Positions 32,982 through 43,892 are shown, counted from the stretch's first letter. The stretch is 64,000 nucleotides of DNA from Sorex araneus (GCF_027595985.1 NC_073313.1:83330494-83394493), one strand, 5' to 3'. Program-made: numbers and translations. Notes: a model not told the origin generated them from the letters alone.

Positions 32982-33091
32982 CTTGTCAATGCTCTCTCTA
33001 GAGAAATGAAATACAGAATGGTACCTAGTCTCCTTGAGCCTGAAATAAATTTTCTTCAGTTCAAGACATTGACATTTTAGCAATACCGACC

Positions 33092-34384
33092 TGTGTAATC
33101 TCCGGGTGGCCAGGAAAGGCCCCAACAGCTGCCCCCCTTGTCGCTCACCAGGCAGCCGTGCCATGGGGCAGACAGAGGAGGAAACAAGGGCCAAGCCGGT
33201 TGGTTGATCAGATGCCGTTTATTCCATTCTCTCCACGTGCCTGTTCCCGTCTCTCTGAGCCCCCCATTCTAGTTTCACACTGCCCCTCATTCCCGTCTCC
33301 CCCTGTCTCTTCTGCTCATCTCTCCATCTTGCTCCCTGCCCAGTCTCCCGGCAACTCCCTTCTCTCTCCACCCCCAGCACTGGGGGTAGAGGCTACACCC
33401 GGTTAGATAGCAAAATCAACATAAGCAAGCCCTTCCTTTGCTCAAGGGCAAAATACCATGTAAGGTGTTTTTCTCCTTTCTTCAGTCCCATAACTTAATT
33501 AACATCTTAATTCTACTCCTTAATATTAGTTGGGCTGGAGTGATAGCACAGCAGGTAGGGCTTTTGCCTTGCACATGGCTGACCCGGGTTCCATTCCTCT
33601 GCCCCTCTCGGAGAGCCAGGCAAGCTACCGAGAGTATCTGGCCCGAACGGCAAGAGCCTGGCAGGCTACCCGTGGTGTATTCAAAATGCCAAAACCAGTA
33701 ACAACAAGTCTCACAATGGAGACGTTACTGGTGCCCGCTCGAGGAAATTGATGAGCAACGGGATGACAGTGATACAGTGAATATAAGTTATTTTTGTATG
33801 GACACAGTAAGAGATACATTGAAGCTTGTAGGGCAGCTCTCCTGGGAACATCTTGCCACAGACTCAGACTACAGTGCTCAGGCAAGATTAACGTTTCCTA
33901 ACCCTAGCAGTGTCCAAATCTAGTTATTAATTTTTGGATCATGACAGAATTTAACCATAACCAAGCTCTTAACTTATAGTTAAGCATTTTGGCACTTTGG
34001 CCAGGCCCATCTAGATGCTAGGGTAGCACATTGCTCACCGCTTGGCCTGGTTCCACCCAATCCTTCGTCGGGACCCTGCTTTGGGGGGGTACCAGGAAGT
34101 TAGGGCAACTGAGGCTTAAGTCCAGAGAACAGATGCCCAGGAGGAAAATATCACTTGGAGTCAATTAACTCTCATGTTACAAAAGCAAAGCATTAACTGT
34201 CTTAAGCCCATACAGAAAGGACCTTGCTCTGAACTATGCAAAGGACTTAAGGATAGAGAAAAACAATATTTACAAGTTAACAGAGCACAAAGAAAGATGT
34301 TACAAATAAACACAGAGGAATGGGAGCACTGTGATGGGAGTAACCCAAATAAACTTAAGCTTCCTGTGGCAATATTAACCTACA
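33092..34384 (-). mobile_element. Solo LTR (ERV), third family member
   Basis: Minus a 249-bp SINE it is ~1.04 kb, the same length as the two intact LTRs (41395 and 49322). From 'caagccggttggttgatca' onward it aligns with them to the '...attaacctaca' end. The first ~110 bp differ. It starts TG and ends CA. No clear target duplication is visible. Orientation is inferred from a minus-strand AATAAA at 33218-33223 about 125 bp from the GC-rich end; the plus strand is possible. No internal retroviral genes are attached. Confidence 0.8.
33531..33779 (+). repeat. Type-B SINE inserted in the LTR
   Basis: Complete sense copy splitting the LTR between sequence that is continuous in the other two LTRs. 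The flanks are 'aatattagt' (33522-33530) and 'aatataagt' (33780-33788). Confidence 0.97.
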
Positions 34385-34844
34385 CAAACAAGTTAGAAAT
34401 CCTCCAGCTTCGGTTTTCTGGGACGTTTACTCCTGATTACATATGGGTTATACATCTTGGCAGGAAAAACCCTGAAGCGATGATAAATTTCTCTCCTTCC
34501 ACCATGTCAGGAAGCTCCTGAGGTTAATTTTGAATACTGATGAGGGCGATATCTGCCAGATTTTTCTTACAATAACAGTTATTTTCCTTTTTGTAATTAA
34601 TAAACTTCGAAAGGAAAGACACTTTGGAACTTTGTAAATATTCTCACATTTTGACACACCAGATTATCGACTCTTGCCTGACTCTCTTATTATTAGGATG
34701 ACGGTTGTCAAAAGATCATTTCCAAACTCCATCATTGTTTCTACATTTATCATTTGGCTTTCTACTCTAAGCACTTTGCCCTTTACTAATTTATTACATT
34801 ACCATGGACTCAAAATTCTGATTTTGAATTCTTAATATTTTAAT
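34385..34844. other. No recognisable feature
   Basis: AT-rich flank of the LTR. I see no retroviral internal sequence here. Confidence 0.5.
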
Positions 34845-34857
34845 AATTAATATTTAT

Positions 34858-35004
34858 GGGGCTGGAGCAATAGCACAGTGGGTAGGGCGTTTGCCTTGCA
34901 CGTGACCAACCCAGGTTCGATTCCCAGAATCCCATATGGTCCCCCTGAGCACCGCCAGTGGTAATTCCTGAGTGCATAGCCAAGCGTAACCCCCCCCAAA
35001 AAAG
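34858..35004 (+). repeat. Type-A SINE with perfect TSD
   Basis: Sense copy lacking the 'tgtgcatcgccgggtgtgac' block before the tail. The 13-bp duplication 'aattaatatttat' lies at 34845-34857 and 35005-35017. Confidence 0.96.
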
Positions 35005-35238
35005 AATTAATATTTATTAAGATAGCATTCTTTCCTATCACGTATTTAGATGCTCAGATTAATCCCCATCTGATCAATGGTAAAACTTTACAAGTAGATA
35101 CTGCATTCTTTTGCTGTTTCTCGATTTCCTGCACACCAAGCTATTCCAGAATGACCTTGTTCATTACCTGTCCCAGCCTTGGAATTTGTCATTTCTTCCA
35201 AGAAATGTGTTCCTTGGAGTCTTTAAAAGTCAAAACCT

Positions 35239-35407
35239 GGGATGGATCGATAGCACAGCGGGTAGGGCGTTTGCCTTGCACGCGGCCGACCCGGGCTCAA
35301 TTCCCAACATCCCATATGGTCCCCTGAGCACCGCCAGTAGTGATCCCTGAGTGCGTGAGCTAAGAGTAACCCCTGTGCATCTCCAGGTGTGACCCAAAAG
35401 AAAAAAG
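35239..35407 (+). repeat. Type-A SINE with perfect TSD
   Basis: Sense copy with an aberrant start ('gggatggatcgatagcacag'). The duplication 'aagtcaaaacct' lies at 35227-35238 and 35408-35419. Confidence 0.96.
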
Positions 35408-35419
35408 AAGTCAAAACCT

Positions 35420-36805
35420 AAGATCTAAGTACCTATGCTCCTTAGATAGCACTCCTTCTATCTTATTTAGGCTAACAAAGTTGGAAAACACACATAATTA
35501 AGCCATATATCTATATCAGTTTATATGTGTATCAGTAGGTGCATTGAAATCCATTAGTCAGACTGATACTTCCAAATCCAACCCAGAGCTACAGAATTCT
35601 GTTTCTCCAGGTCTTCCGTATTTTTGACTCCCTTCTCTGACAATTGAGAAATCTAGCTGACTTTATCCACAATATGTTTATATATTCTAGTTATCCTAGA
35701 ACATACAGAAAGTAATTGAGTATTACTAACAGATGCTTCTGAGAAAATGAATCATAGATCACTGTATTTATTTTTTTTGAGAGTTTTCTTTCCTTTAACC
35801 TGAAAGTCACAGTGTCCACATACTGTGTTTTAAAAGCTGTTGGGAGGGCAGAAGGAGAAGCAGTAGCTAATAAGCCAGCTTCTAAAAGGTTCACTTTGGG
35901 TTAAGGGATCCCGCAGGCAGCTAGCTACCCTCTGCTCTCCCAAGATGCTCCAACAGAAGGCGAATTCACAGAATGGGGTGGTGAGGAAAGCCTCGGCGAG
36001 GCTCTCAGATAACACTTTCTGCAAAACTGGACATCAACCCCAAAAAGCAGCAGGAAAGTATAAATCTTCAGGCAAAAGATTTGCAAACAAAAGAGAAAGG
36101 GGGAACAAAGAAGAGACAGGCGGAAGTGGTTAACCAAGAAACTAAAGATTTACTTGCAGAAACCAAAAACCTGAAAATGAGCAAAATGCAGACACAAATT
36201 AAGGAGGAGAGAAGGAAGGCCGCTCTGATTAATTTGTTTACCAAGCCTTATCGGTGGTTCCTGAATTGCTGTGCACTAAGAGAAATTGCCCTTATCAACT
36301 AATTTGTAAATGCAGGCTCTCTAATAACTCTAGAAATACTTTTAGGAGGAATGCCGCTTCACCTCATTTCTTAAGTGCAAATATTTGTATTTAAGAGGTG
36401 AAATCATTTGCTGAGAGTATTGTTTGTTTGTTTGGAGGGAGGAAGGGAGGGAGCAGAAAGAGAAAATGGCGGGATACTGAAATATGACAGTCTGACTATC
36501 CTGGGCATAAATTAGCATTCCACAGATTACCGAATGGCAGAGGCGGTTTTTATATATTTTATCATACAAGCATATAAAAGATGTGGACTCACAGTTCTGT
36601 CTTCAACATTTTAGAAGATTTGCATTACACATTTTTGAAAAGAATTACACGTTTCGAAAAGAATTGTTTCCTACAGAAAAGTCACTCCCTAAAATTATCT
36701 TTCCCTGTCAAGATTTCATACACTCTGTATTACCTTTAATCGTGATAATCCATATTTTCTAATTACTTTATCGCATGCTGCCAAAGAAGAAAATTTTGTG
36801 AAGTG
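35420..36805. other. 1.4-kb low-repeat DNA
   Basis: Lys/Gln-rich open frames overlap at 35945-36133 and 36081-36302 in a purine-rich stretch. No domain, no Kozak or splice context that I trust. Otherwise featureless. Confidence 0.45.
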
Positions 36806-36816
36806 TACTATTCATG

Positions 36817-37051
36817 GGACTAGAGCCATAGCACAGCGGGCAGGGCGTTTGCCTTGCACACGGCCAATGAGGGTTCGATTCCTCCATCCCTCTTGGTGAG
36901 CCAGCAAGCTACGGACAATATCCCACCCACACGGCAGAGGTTGGCAAGCTGCCCATTGCATATTCGTATGCCAAAAGCAGTAACAAGTGTCACAATGAAG
37001 ACGTTACTGGTGCCCTCTAGAGCAAATCGTTGAATAACTAGAAGATAGTGC
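36817..37051 (+). repeat. Type-B SINE with TSD
   Basis: Sense copy with several deletions. The 11-bp duplication 'tactattcatg' lies at 36806-36816 and 37052-37062. Confidence 0.95.
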
Positions 37052-37149
37052 TACTATTCATGATAATAAATGGAGAATTAGGAAGATTTACTATATAGAA
37101 ACTTACAAAACTTATAAAACATTAGAAAATATATAAACTTGCTTCACCA

Positions 37150-38011
37150 ACAGTATCTCACCGTTCTGCAAGGAAGCGATCATCGATGTAAAGAGAGGGG
37201 TTCGTCAGGGTGATACCATTTCACTGAAACTCTTCAGTGCCACCCTCGAGAATGTCATGTGACAACTGGAATGGGAAGGAATGGGAGTGAAGATAGACTG
37301 TTGGAATCTACACCACCTCCGCTTCGCTGATGACATCGTTCTCATAATGCCAAACATTAGCCAAACAACACAAATGCTGGCCAACTTCGACCACGAGTGT
37401 GGAAAGGTCGGACTGCAGCTGAATCTCAACAAGACGATGCTCATGAGAAGCGAACTTGCTCCTGATGTTCCGTTTGCTCTCAACAGAACAAACATCTCCG
37501 AATGCAGCAGCTATGTATAGCTAGGTCGAGAACTCAATGACGAACAACCTGGCACCTGAACTGCACAGGAGGAAGAGAGCAGCGTGGAACGCCTTTAAGA
37601 GCATCTAAGAAGCTGTTAAGAGGACGAAGATTCTCCGGCTCCGGGCACATCTTTTCGACTTCACTGTTCTTCCTGCACTAACGTATGCCTCAGAGACCTG
37701 GGGCTAAGCAAACAGGATGAGAATGCTATTCGGGTCTCCCAAAGAGGAATCGAAAGAGCTATGAGACCTCTGCGGACAACTGACGATCAGGGACGCTGCC
37801 TCATTTGGAAGGCGTCAGAAATCAGATGGGCCAGACACGTAATGACATTTGGAGACGACTGTTGGACCCTGAACGAACGGTTTGAGGCTCTTCGTGTTCT
37901 TGTAGCAAGCAGACACATTGGGCTACACTGGCACGCGATGGGGACAAATGGAGACGTTACTGGCGCCCGCTCAAGCAAATGGATGAGCAACGGGTGACAA
38001 GTGACAAGTGA
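37150..38011 (+). pseudogene. RTE-clade LINE fragment (reverse transcriptase C-terminal half)
   Basis: Translation in shifting frames gives 'VKRGVRQGDTIS', the catalytic FADD box (37323-37334, 'FADDIVLI'), 'CGKVGLQLNLNKT', 'RRKRAAWNAFKSI', 'RLRAHLFDFTVLPALTYAS', 'EIRWARHVM' and the C-terminal 'HWATLARDGDKWRRYW' (37916-37963), with a stop at 38009-38011. This order is typical of RTE-type non-LTR retrotransposons (as I recall, close to nematode and arthropod RTE proteins), not L1. Internal stops, frameshifts and deletions make it dead. The endonuclease and most of the RT are missing (5' truncation). It ends in 'gtgacaagtgacaagtga', a short tandem tail instead of poly(A). Its last ~50 bp equal the type-B SINE tail. 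Confidence 0.9.
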
Positions 38012-38029
38012 TGTACTTGCTATCATTCG

Positions 38030-38090
38030 TTTTGTTCTGGGGTCACACTTAACAGTGCTGAGCAATTCTGGGTATGGTCCTCCCCCACAA
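38030..38090 (-). repeat. Type-A SINE fragment
   Basis: 'ctggggtcacacttaacagt' followed by 'tatggtcctcccccacaaaa'. Too short to place the rest. Confidence 0.4.
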
Positions 38091-38574
38091 AAAAAACAAA
38101 CAAAATACCTAAAATAAAAAATACTGCATTAGGTAGTTGGGGTTTGCCACTGATGTAATTTTGTTTTATATTAATCTATGACTCTTCACCATTCTCTTCT
38201 ACTTCTGACATTGTCTTCCTATGAACTTCCTTTTATTTTGTATATTTTCCAGAATTTGTATATTTTCCAGAATTTCTCCTTTGCTCTTTTATTTCCCCCC
38301 ACAAAGTTCAGGTTATTTCTGGAATATTTCTTCCACCAAGTAGTATTTTCAATTTCAATGCTTCAATGTCCTTCTTTAAACAGTTATAATTTATGCGATG
38401 AATGACACATTTACGTGGTTTTTAATCTTTGGAAATATCATACCGACACAGTTATATTAGTAAATTGTGATTTTGTAGGTTTAAAACTTACTCAGTGGAT
38501 TTATTTCTATTTGCACTTCATTTTCGAATTTTCATCATCATCATTAAAACAGCATTGATTTTTCTTTTCTTTTT
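38091..38574. other. AT-rich DNA, possibly decayed L1 3' UTR
   Basis: It lies downstream (minus sense) of the L1 3' segment at 38575. It contains a direct duplication 'ttgtatattttccagaattt' near 38236-38275. No clear match otherwise. Confidence 0.4.
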
Positions 38575-38868
38575 CTCTTCATTTATTTCCTGGCTCTTGT
38601 TTCTATTGTCCTTGGGTATTAGTCTCATATTGTTTTTTATATATCCCGCAAATGAGTGCAATAATTCTCTGTCTCTCTCCATTTGACTCATTTCAATCAG
38701 CATGATACTCTTTCCATGTCCATCCATTTATAAGTGAATTTCATAGCTTCATTTTTGCTAACAGCTGTGTAGTATTCCACTGTGTAGGTGCACCATAATT
38801 TTGTTGACTAGTCATCTGTTCTTGGACTCTAAGGTTGTTTCCAGATTTGGATATTGTGAATTTGATAA
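38575..38868 (-). mobile_element. L1 3' sense segment of a twin-primed insertion
   Basis: On the minus strand it reads 'attcacaatatccaaatctg', 'agaacagatgac', 'gaatactacacagctgtt' and 'atgctgattgaaatgagtca', which is the last part of ORF2 and the start of the 3' UTR. It begins in L1 coordinates almost exactly where the oppositely oriented piece ending at 43865 stops. Confidence 0.8.
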
Positions 38869-38875
38869 AATAGCA

Positions 38876-39470
38876 AGACATTTGAAATGGAGCAACAAGT
38901 GGTACTGGGAAAACTGTAAACTACAGCAAAAATGAACTCAGAACTCTTTCTAGCAACGGGCAAAATAGTCGGGTCAAAATGGATTAAGATCTCAATAACA
39001 TACCTGAATCTCTAAGACACATGGAGGAAAATGTGGACAGAACCCTCCATGACCCTGAGATAAAGAAATCCTTAAGGATGAAACACCACTGACCAAGCAA
39101 CTGGAAGCAAAGATAAACAAATGGGACTACATGAAACTAAGAAGCTTCTGCACCTCAAAAGAAATGATTACCAAAACACAAAGACAGACCACAGATTGGG
39201 GGAAAATTACCTAATATCCACCTGATAATGGATCAATATCTAAGATATATAAGGCACTGGTAGAACTATCCAAGAAAAAAATCAAATCTCATCTAAAAAT
39301 AGGGAGAAGAAATGAACAGAAACTTCCTCAAAGAAGAAATACGAAGGGCAAAAGACATATGAAAATGCTCTGCATCACTAATCATCAGGGAGATGGCAAA
39401 TCAAAACAACAATTAAGTATCATCTCACATCACAGAGACTGGCACACATCGAAAAGAACAGGAGCGACCA
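38876..39470 (+). mobile_element. Inverted 5' segment of the twin-primed L1, part 1
   Basis: Sense ORF2 3' half: 'gcaacaagtggtactgggaa', 'aaatgggactacatgaaact', 'agaagcttctgcacctcaaa', 'aatcatcagggagatgg' and 'gaaaagaacaggagcgacca'. It is cut by the U6/L1 insertion and continues at 43632. Confidence 0.85.
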
Positions 39471-39564
39471 GTGCTCACTTCGGCAGCACACATACTAAAA
39501 TTGGAATGATAGAGAGAAGATTAGCATGGCCCCTGCGCAAAGATGACATGAAATCCATATTTTT
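39471..39564 (+). pseudogene. RNU6: U6 spliceosomal snRNA pseudogene
   Basis: Begins exactly at the U6 5' end ('gtgctcacttcggcagcaca'), keeps 'actaaaattggaatgata', 'gagaagattagcatggcccc' and 'tgcgcaaagatgaca', and ends 'ccatattttt'. About 13 nt of the 3' stem region are deleted relative to the ~107-nt U6, with several substitutions. There is no U6-type PSE or TATA promoter upstream, only L1 sequence, so it is a retrocopy and not a functional gene. Confidence 0.95.
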
Positions 39565-41394
39565 AAAGTCTGTATGTCACGAAACAAGAGAACCTAGAAG
39601 AAATGGATAAATTCCTAGATTCCTATAATCTCCCAAGGTTGAACCAAGAAGACTTGAAATACCTGAAAAGACCTGAATAAACATCAAGGAAATTGAAACT
39701 GCAATCAAAAGTCTTCCCAAAAACAAAAGCCCAGGTGCAGTGGATTCACTAGCGAATTCTTCCAAACATTTAAAGAGGACCTGTTGCCAGTTCTTCGCAA
39801 GGTTTTCCAGGAAATTGAAGAAACAGAACTCTTCCAAACAGTTTCTATGAGGGACATATCTCCCCAATACCAAAAGCAAACAAAGACACCACTAAGAAAG
39901 TGGGATATTGGCCTAGTTTTTAGACCAATATCCCTGATGAACATGGATGCAAAGATTCTCAACAAAATATTAGCAAATAGAATGCAACAACTCATCAAAA
40001 AGATCATACACCACGTCCAAGTGGGATTCATCCTGGGGATGCTAGGATGACTTAACACTCGGAAATCAAATAACATAATCCATCATATCAACAAAATAAA
40101 AGATAAAAACCATATAATCATTATCAATAGATGCAGAGAAAGCATTTGACAAGGTCCAGCACCCGTTTATGATGAAAACTCTCACCAAAATTGGTTTTGA
40201 AGGAACTTTCCTCAATAGTCAAAGACATCTACCACAAATATATGGCAAGCATTATCCTCAATGGGGAAAAAGTAAGGGACTTTCCTCTAAGATCAAGCAC
40301 AAGACAAGGACACTCACTCTCACCACTTCTGTTCAACATAGTACTGGAAGTACTTGCAACAGCGGTTAGGCAAGAAAGATATTAAGGGCATCCAGATAGG
40401 AAAGAAAGAAATCAAGCTCTCACTATTCGCAGATGTTATGATACTATATTTAGAGAACCCTAAAACCTCTACCAAGAAATTCCTAGAAACAATAGACTTG
40501 TACAGTAAAGTCGCAGGCTATAAAATCAATACCCAAAAGTCCATAACTTTTCTATACGTAAATGATGACAGAAGAAAGAGACATGAAAAAAGCAATCCAT
40601 TCACAATCGTGCCCCAGAAAATCAAGTACCTCGGAATCAGCTGAACTAAGGAAGTAAAGGACCTCTACAAAGAAAATTATAAAAAGGGACTCCACAAAAT
40701 AAAAGAGGACACAAGGAAATGGAAACATATCCCATGCTCATGGATTGGGAGAATTGACATTGTCAAAATGGCAAGAATCCCCAAAGCATTATACAAATTC
40801 AATGCAATCCCTATAAGGATTCTCGTGCAACTCTTCAAAGAAATGGAGCAAACACTCCTGAAATTCATATGGAACAATAAGCACCCACGAATAGCTAAAG
40901 CAATGCTTGGGAAAAAGAAGATGGGAGGCATCACCCCCCCCCAACCTCAAACTCTACTACAAAGAGGCAATAATTAAAAACAGCTTGGTACTGGAACAAA
41001 GGCAGAGCCACACACCAATGGAACAGGGTGAAATATCCTTACACACAACCTCAAATATATGAACATCTAACATTTGATAAGGGAGCAAGAATTGTGAAGT
41101 GGAGCAAGGAAAGTCTCTTTAAAATATGGTGCTATGGTGCTAGCATAACTGGACAACCACATGCAAAAAATGGGCTTAGACCTCTACCTAATGCCATGCA
41201 CAAAAGTCAGATCACAATGGATTAAAGACCTCAACATCAGACCAGAATCCATAAGGTACATTAAAGACAAGGTCGGCAAAACCGTCCAAGACATTGAAGC
41301 TAAAGTTATCTTCAAAGATGACACTCCACCGACCAACCAAGTGGAAACAGATTAACAAATGGGACTATATTAAACTAAGAAGCTTCTGCACCGC

Positions 41395-42433
41395 TGTAAA
41401 AAACTAAGGCACTCAGAGGGGCGCGTGCACTCACGAGCTCTCCGGGCGGCTCTGTTTCACCACCCGCGTTCAGTGCTCTGGAACCGCAGTGTGTGGACTG
41501 GATCGGGACAGCCGGTGGTCAAGGACAGGCGAAGGAAGACCGAGGACCAAGCTGGTTGCTGATTAGTTGCCGTTTATTCAATCTTCCATCTTTCTCATCT
41601 CCTGCACTCCCAGCACCGGCCTCTCTCTGGATCAACTGCCACCTCTCTCGCTTCTCTGTCTCTCCTCCTACTTGTCTCTCCCACCTTGCCCTCTAGGCTA
41701 CACCCAGCCAGGTAGCAAAATCAACATAAGAAAGCCCTTCCTGAGGGCAGGGCATTCCAAAGCCCTTCCTGACTCTTAAGGTTTTTTTCCTTTCCTTATC
41801 CCATACACTTATTAACATCTTAATACTAGTTATTTTTGTATGGACAAAGCAAGAGATACATTGAGGCTTGCAAGGCAGCTCTCCTGGCAACATCTTGCCA
41901 CAGACTCAGACCACAGCACTCAGGCCAGATTAATCATTCCTCACCCGAGCAGGGTCCAAATCTAGTTATCACTGTTTGGATCATGACAACATTTGTCCAT
42001 GATCAAGCTCTTAACTTATAGTTAAGCATTAGGCACTTTGGCCAGGCCCATCTCGATGCCAGGGTAGCACACAACTCACTGCTTGCCCCGGGTCTGTCTC
42101 GTCCCACGTCGGGAACCCTGCTTTGGGGATGCTAGGAATTAAGGGCAGCTGAGGCTTAGGTCAAGAGAACAGATGCCCAGGAGGAAAATATCATGTAGGG
42201 TCAAATGACTCCCAGGTTACAAAAGCATAGCATTTGCTAAGTCTTCCTGTGCCCATACCAAAAGGACATTGCTCTGAATAAACTATGCAAAGGACTCAAG
42301 AAGAAGAGAAAAACAATATTTGCAAGTCAACAAAACACCAAGAAAGAAGTTACAAATAAACACAGAGGAGTGGGAGCACTGTAACGGGAGTAACCCAATA
42401 AACCTAAACTACCTGAGGCTATGTTATCCTACA
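41395..42433 (-). mobile_element. Solo LTR with 6-bp TSD, inside L1
   Basis: 1,039 bp starting TG ('tgtaaaaaactaagg') and ending CA ('gttatcctaca'). It interrupts the L1 word 'gcttctgcacctcaaa'. The 6-bp duplication is 'caccgc' (41389-41394) and 'cacctc' (42434-42439), one mismatch. A 6-bp duplication suits class II (beta-like) endogenous retroviruses. The minus-strand AATAAA at 41573-41578, ~180 bp from the GC-rich end, suggests minus orientation, though plus-strand AATAAA also occurs near 42401. No internal proviral sequence. A 66-codon minus-strand frame (41693-41893) is shared with the second LTR. Confidence 0.92.
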
Positions 42434-43631
42434 CACCTCAAAGCATACAGTGACCAGAATACAAAAACAATCTACAGAATGGGAAACGATATTCACCCAA
42501 TACCCGTCTGATATGGGGTTGAAATCAAGGTACTGGCTGAACTCTCCAAGAAGAAAATATCCAACCCCATCAGAAAAAAGGGCGATGAAATGAACAGAAA
42601 CTTTCTCAAAGAAGAAATACAGGTGGCCAAAAGGCACATGAAAAACTGCTCTTCTTCGGTAATCATCAGGGAAATGCAGATCAAATCAATTAGTTATCAC
42701 CTCACACACAGAGACTGGCAAACATCGAAAAAAACAAAAGCAACCAGTGTTGGCATGGATGTGGGGAGAAAGGGACCCTCCTTCACTGCCTGTGGGAATG
42801 CCAATTGGTTCAGCCGTTCTGCAAAACAGTATGGACATTTCTCAAAAAATTAGAAATTGACCCAGCAACACCACTTCTGGGAATATATCACAGAGATGCA
42901 AAAAAGTATAGTAGAAATGGTATCTGCACTTGTATGTTTACTGCAGCACTGTTAATAACCAGAATCTGGAAGAAAACCTGAGTGTCTGAGAACAGATGAC
43001 TGGTTAAAGAAACTTTGGTACATCTACACAATGGAATACTATGCAAATGTTAAAAAAGATGAAGTCATGAAATTTTCATATAAGTGGATCAATATGGAAA
43101 GTACCATGCTAAGTGAAATGAGTCAGAAAGAAAGGGACAGACATAGAAAGATTTCACTCATCTGTGGAATAGAAAGTAACAGAATGGGAGACTAACACCC
43201 AAGGATATTAGAGGTAAGTACCAGGAGGTTTTCTCCATGGCTTGGAGGCCGGCCTTACATGCTGGGGGAAAAGGCAGCTCAGATAGAGAAGGGAACACCA
43301 ACGGTGTTTGGAGGAGCCTCTCGAGATGGGAGAGGAGTGCTGAAAGTAGACTATAGACCGAAAACGATGGTCACTCAGTACCTCTATTACAAACCATAAC
43401 ACCCCAAAAGAGAGAGAGATCAAAAGGGAATGTCCTGTCTCAGAGGCAGGATGGGTTGGAGGGGGATGGGGTAGGGGTGGTAGGAGGGATACTGGGACCA
43501 TTGTTGGTGGAGAATGGACACTGGTGGAGGGATGGGTACTGGATCATTGTATGACTGAAATGCAAACACAAAAGTTTGTAAGTCTGTAACTGTACCCCTG
43601 GGTGATTCACCAATAAAAAATTTGGAAAAAA

Positions 43632-43865
43632 AAAAGAACAAGACCAACCAGTGCTGACATGGATGCAGGGAGCAAAGACTCTCTTTGATTGTTGATGGGA
43701 ATGCAGACTTGTCCAGTCTTTTTGTATAACAATTTGGGCATTCCTCAAAGTGCTAGAAATTGAGATTCTGTATGATCCAGCAATACCACTTCTGGGAATA
43801 TACCCCAGGGGCTCAAGAACACACAGCAGAAACACCATCTGCACATCTATGTTCATTGAGGATGC
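43632..43865 (+). mobile_element. Inverted 5' segment of the twin-primed L1, part 2
   Basis: Continues from 39470: 'accagtgctgacatggatgc', 'ttgttgatgggaatgcagac', 'ccagcaataccacttctggg' and 'atctatgttcattgagg'. It stops just before the ORF2 block that begins the minus-strand piece at 38868. Confidence 0.85.
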
Positions 43866-43892
43866 ATTTTTATCACATCTCCATCAATACAG

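Larger units (their letters stand above)
39471..43631 (+). mobile_element. U6/L1 chimeric retrocopy
   Basis: A U6 snRNA copy (39471-39564) fused to a 5'-truncated L1 of ~3.0 kb (LTR excluded), ending in the 3' UTR and poly(A) at ~43631. L1 ORF2 blocks include 'FRPISLMNMDAKILNKILA' (~39916), 'KVAGYKINTQKS', 'IKYLGIS', '[15 protein letters not shown]' and the C-terminal region 42590-43170. The RT box reads FADV rather than FADD (40426-40437) and frames are broken, so it is inactive. The whole unit is flanked by 'aaaagaacaggagcgacca' (39452-39470) and 'aaaagaacaagaccaacca' (43632-43650), a 19-bp duplication with three mismatches. Confidence 0.92.

Noticed and set aside
33092..34384. Complete endogenous provirus
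   Set aside because: No gag, pol or env-like sequence and no second LTR in place. Only a solo LTR is seen.
39471..39564. Functional U6 snRNA gene
   Set aside because: 13-nt deletion, substitutions, no upstream U6 promoter elements, and embedded in an L1 retrocopy.
41389..42439. LTRs at 41395 and 49322 as two ends of one provirus
   Set aside because: Each has its own distinct 6-bp duplication, and ~6.9 kb of L1 and SINE DNA without retroviral genes lies between them.
39565..43631. Active L1 ORF2
   Set aside because: 5' truncation removes ORF1 and the endonuclease, the RT box reads FADV, and frameshifts plus an LTR insertion break the frame.
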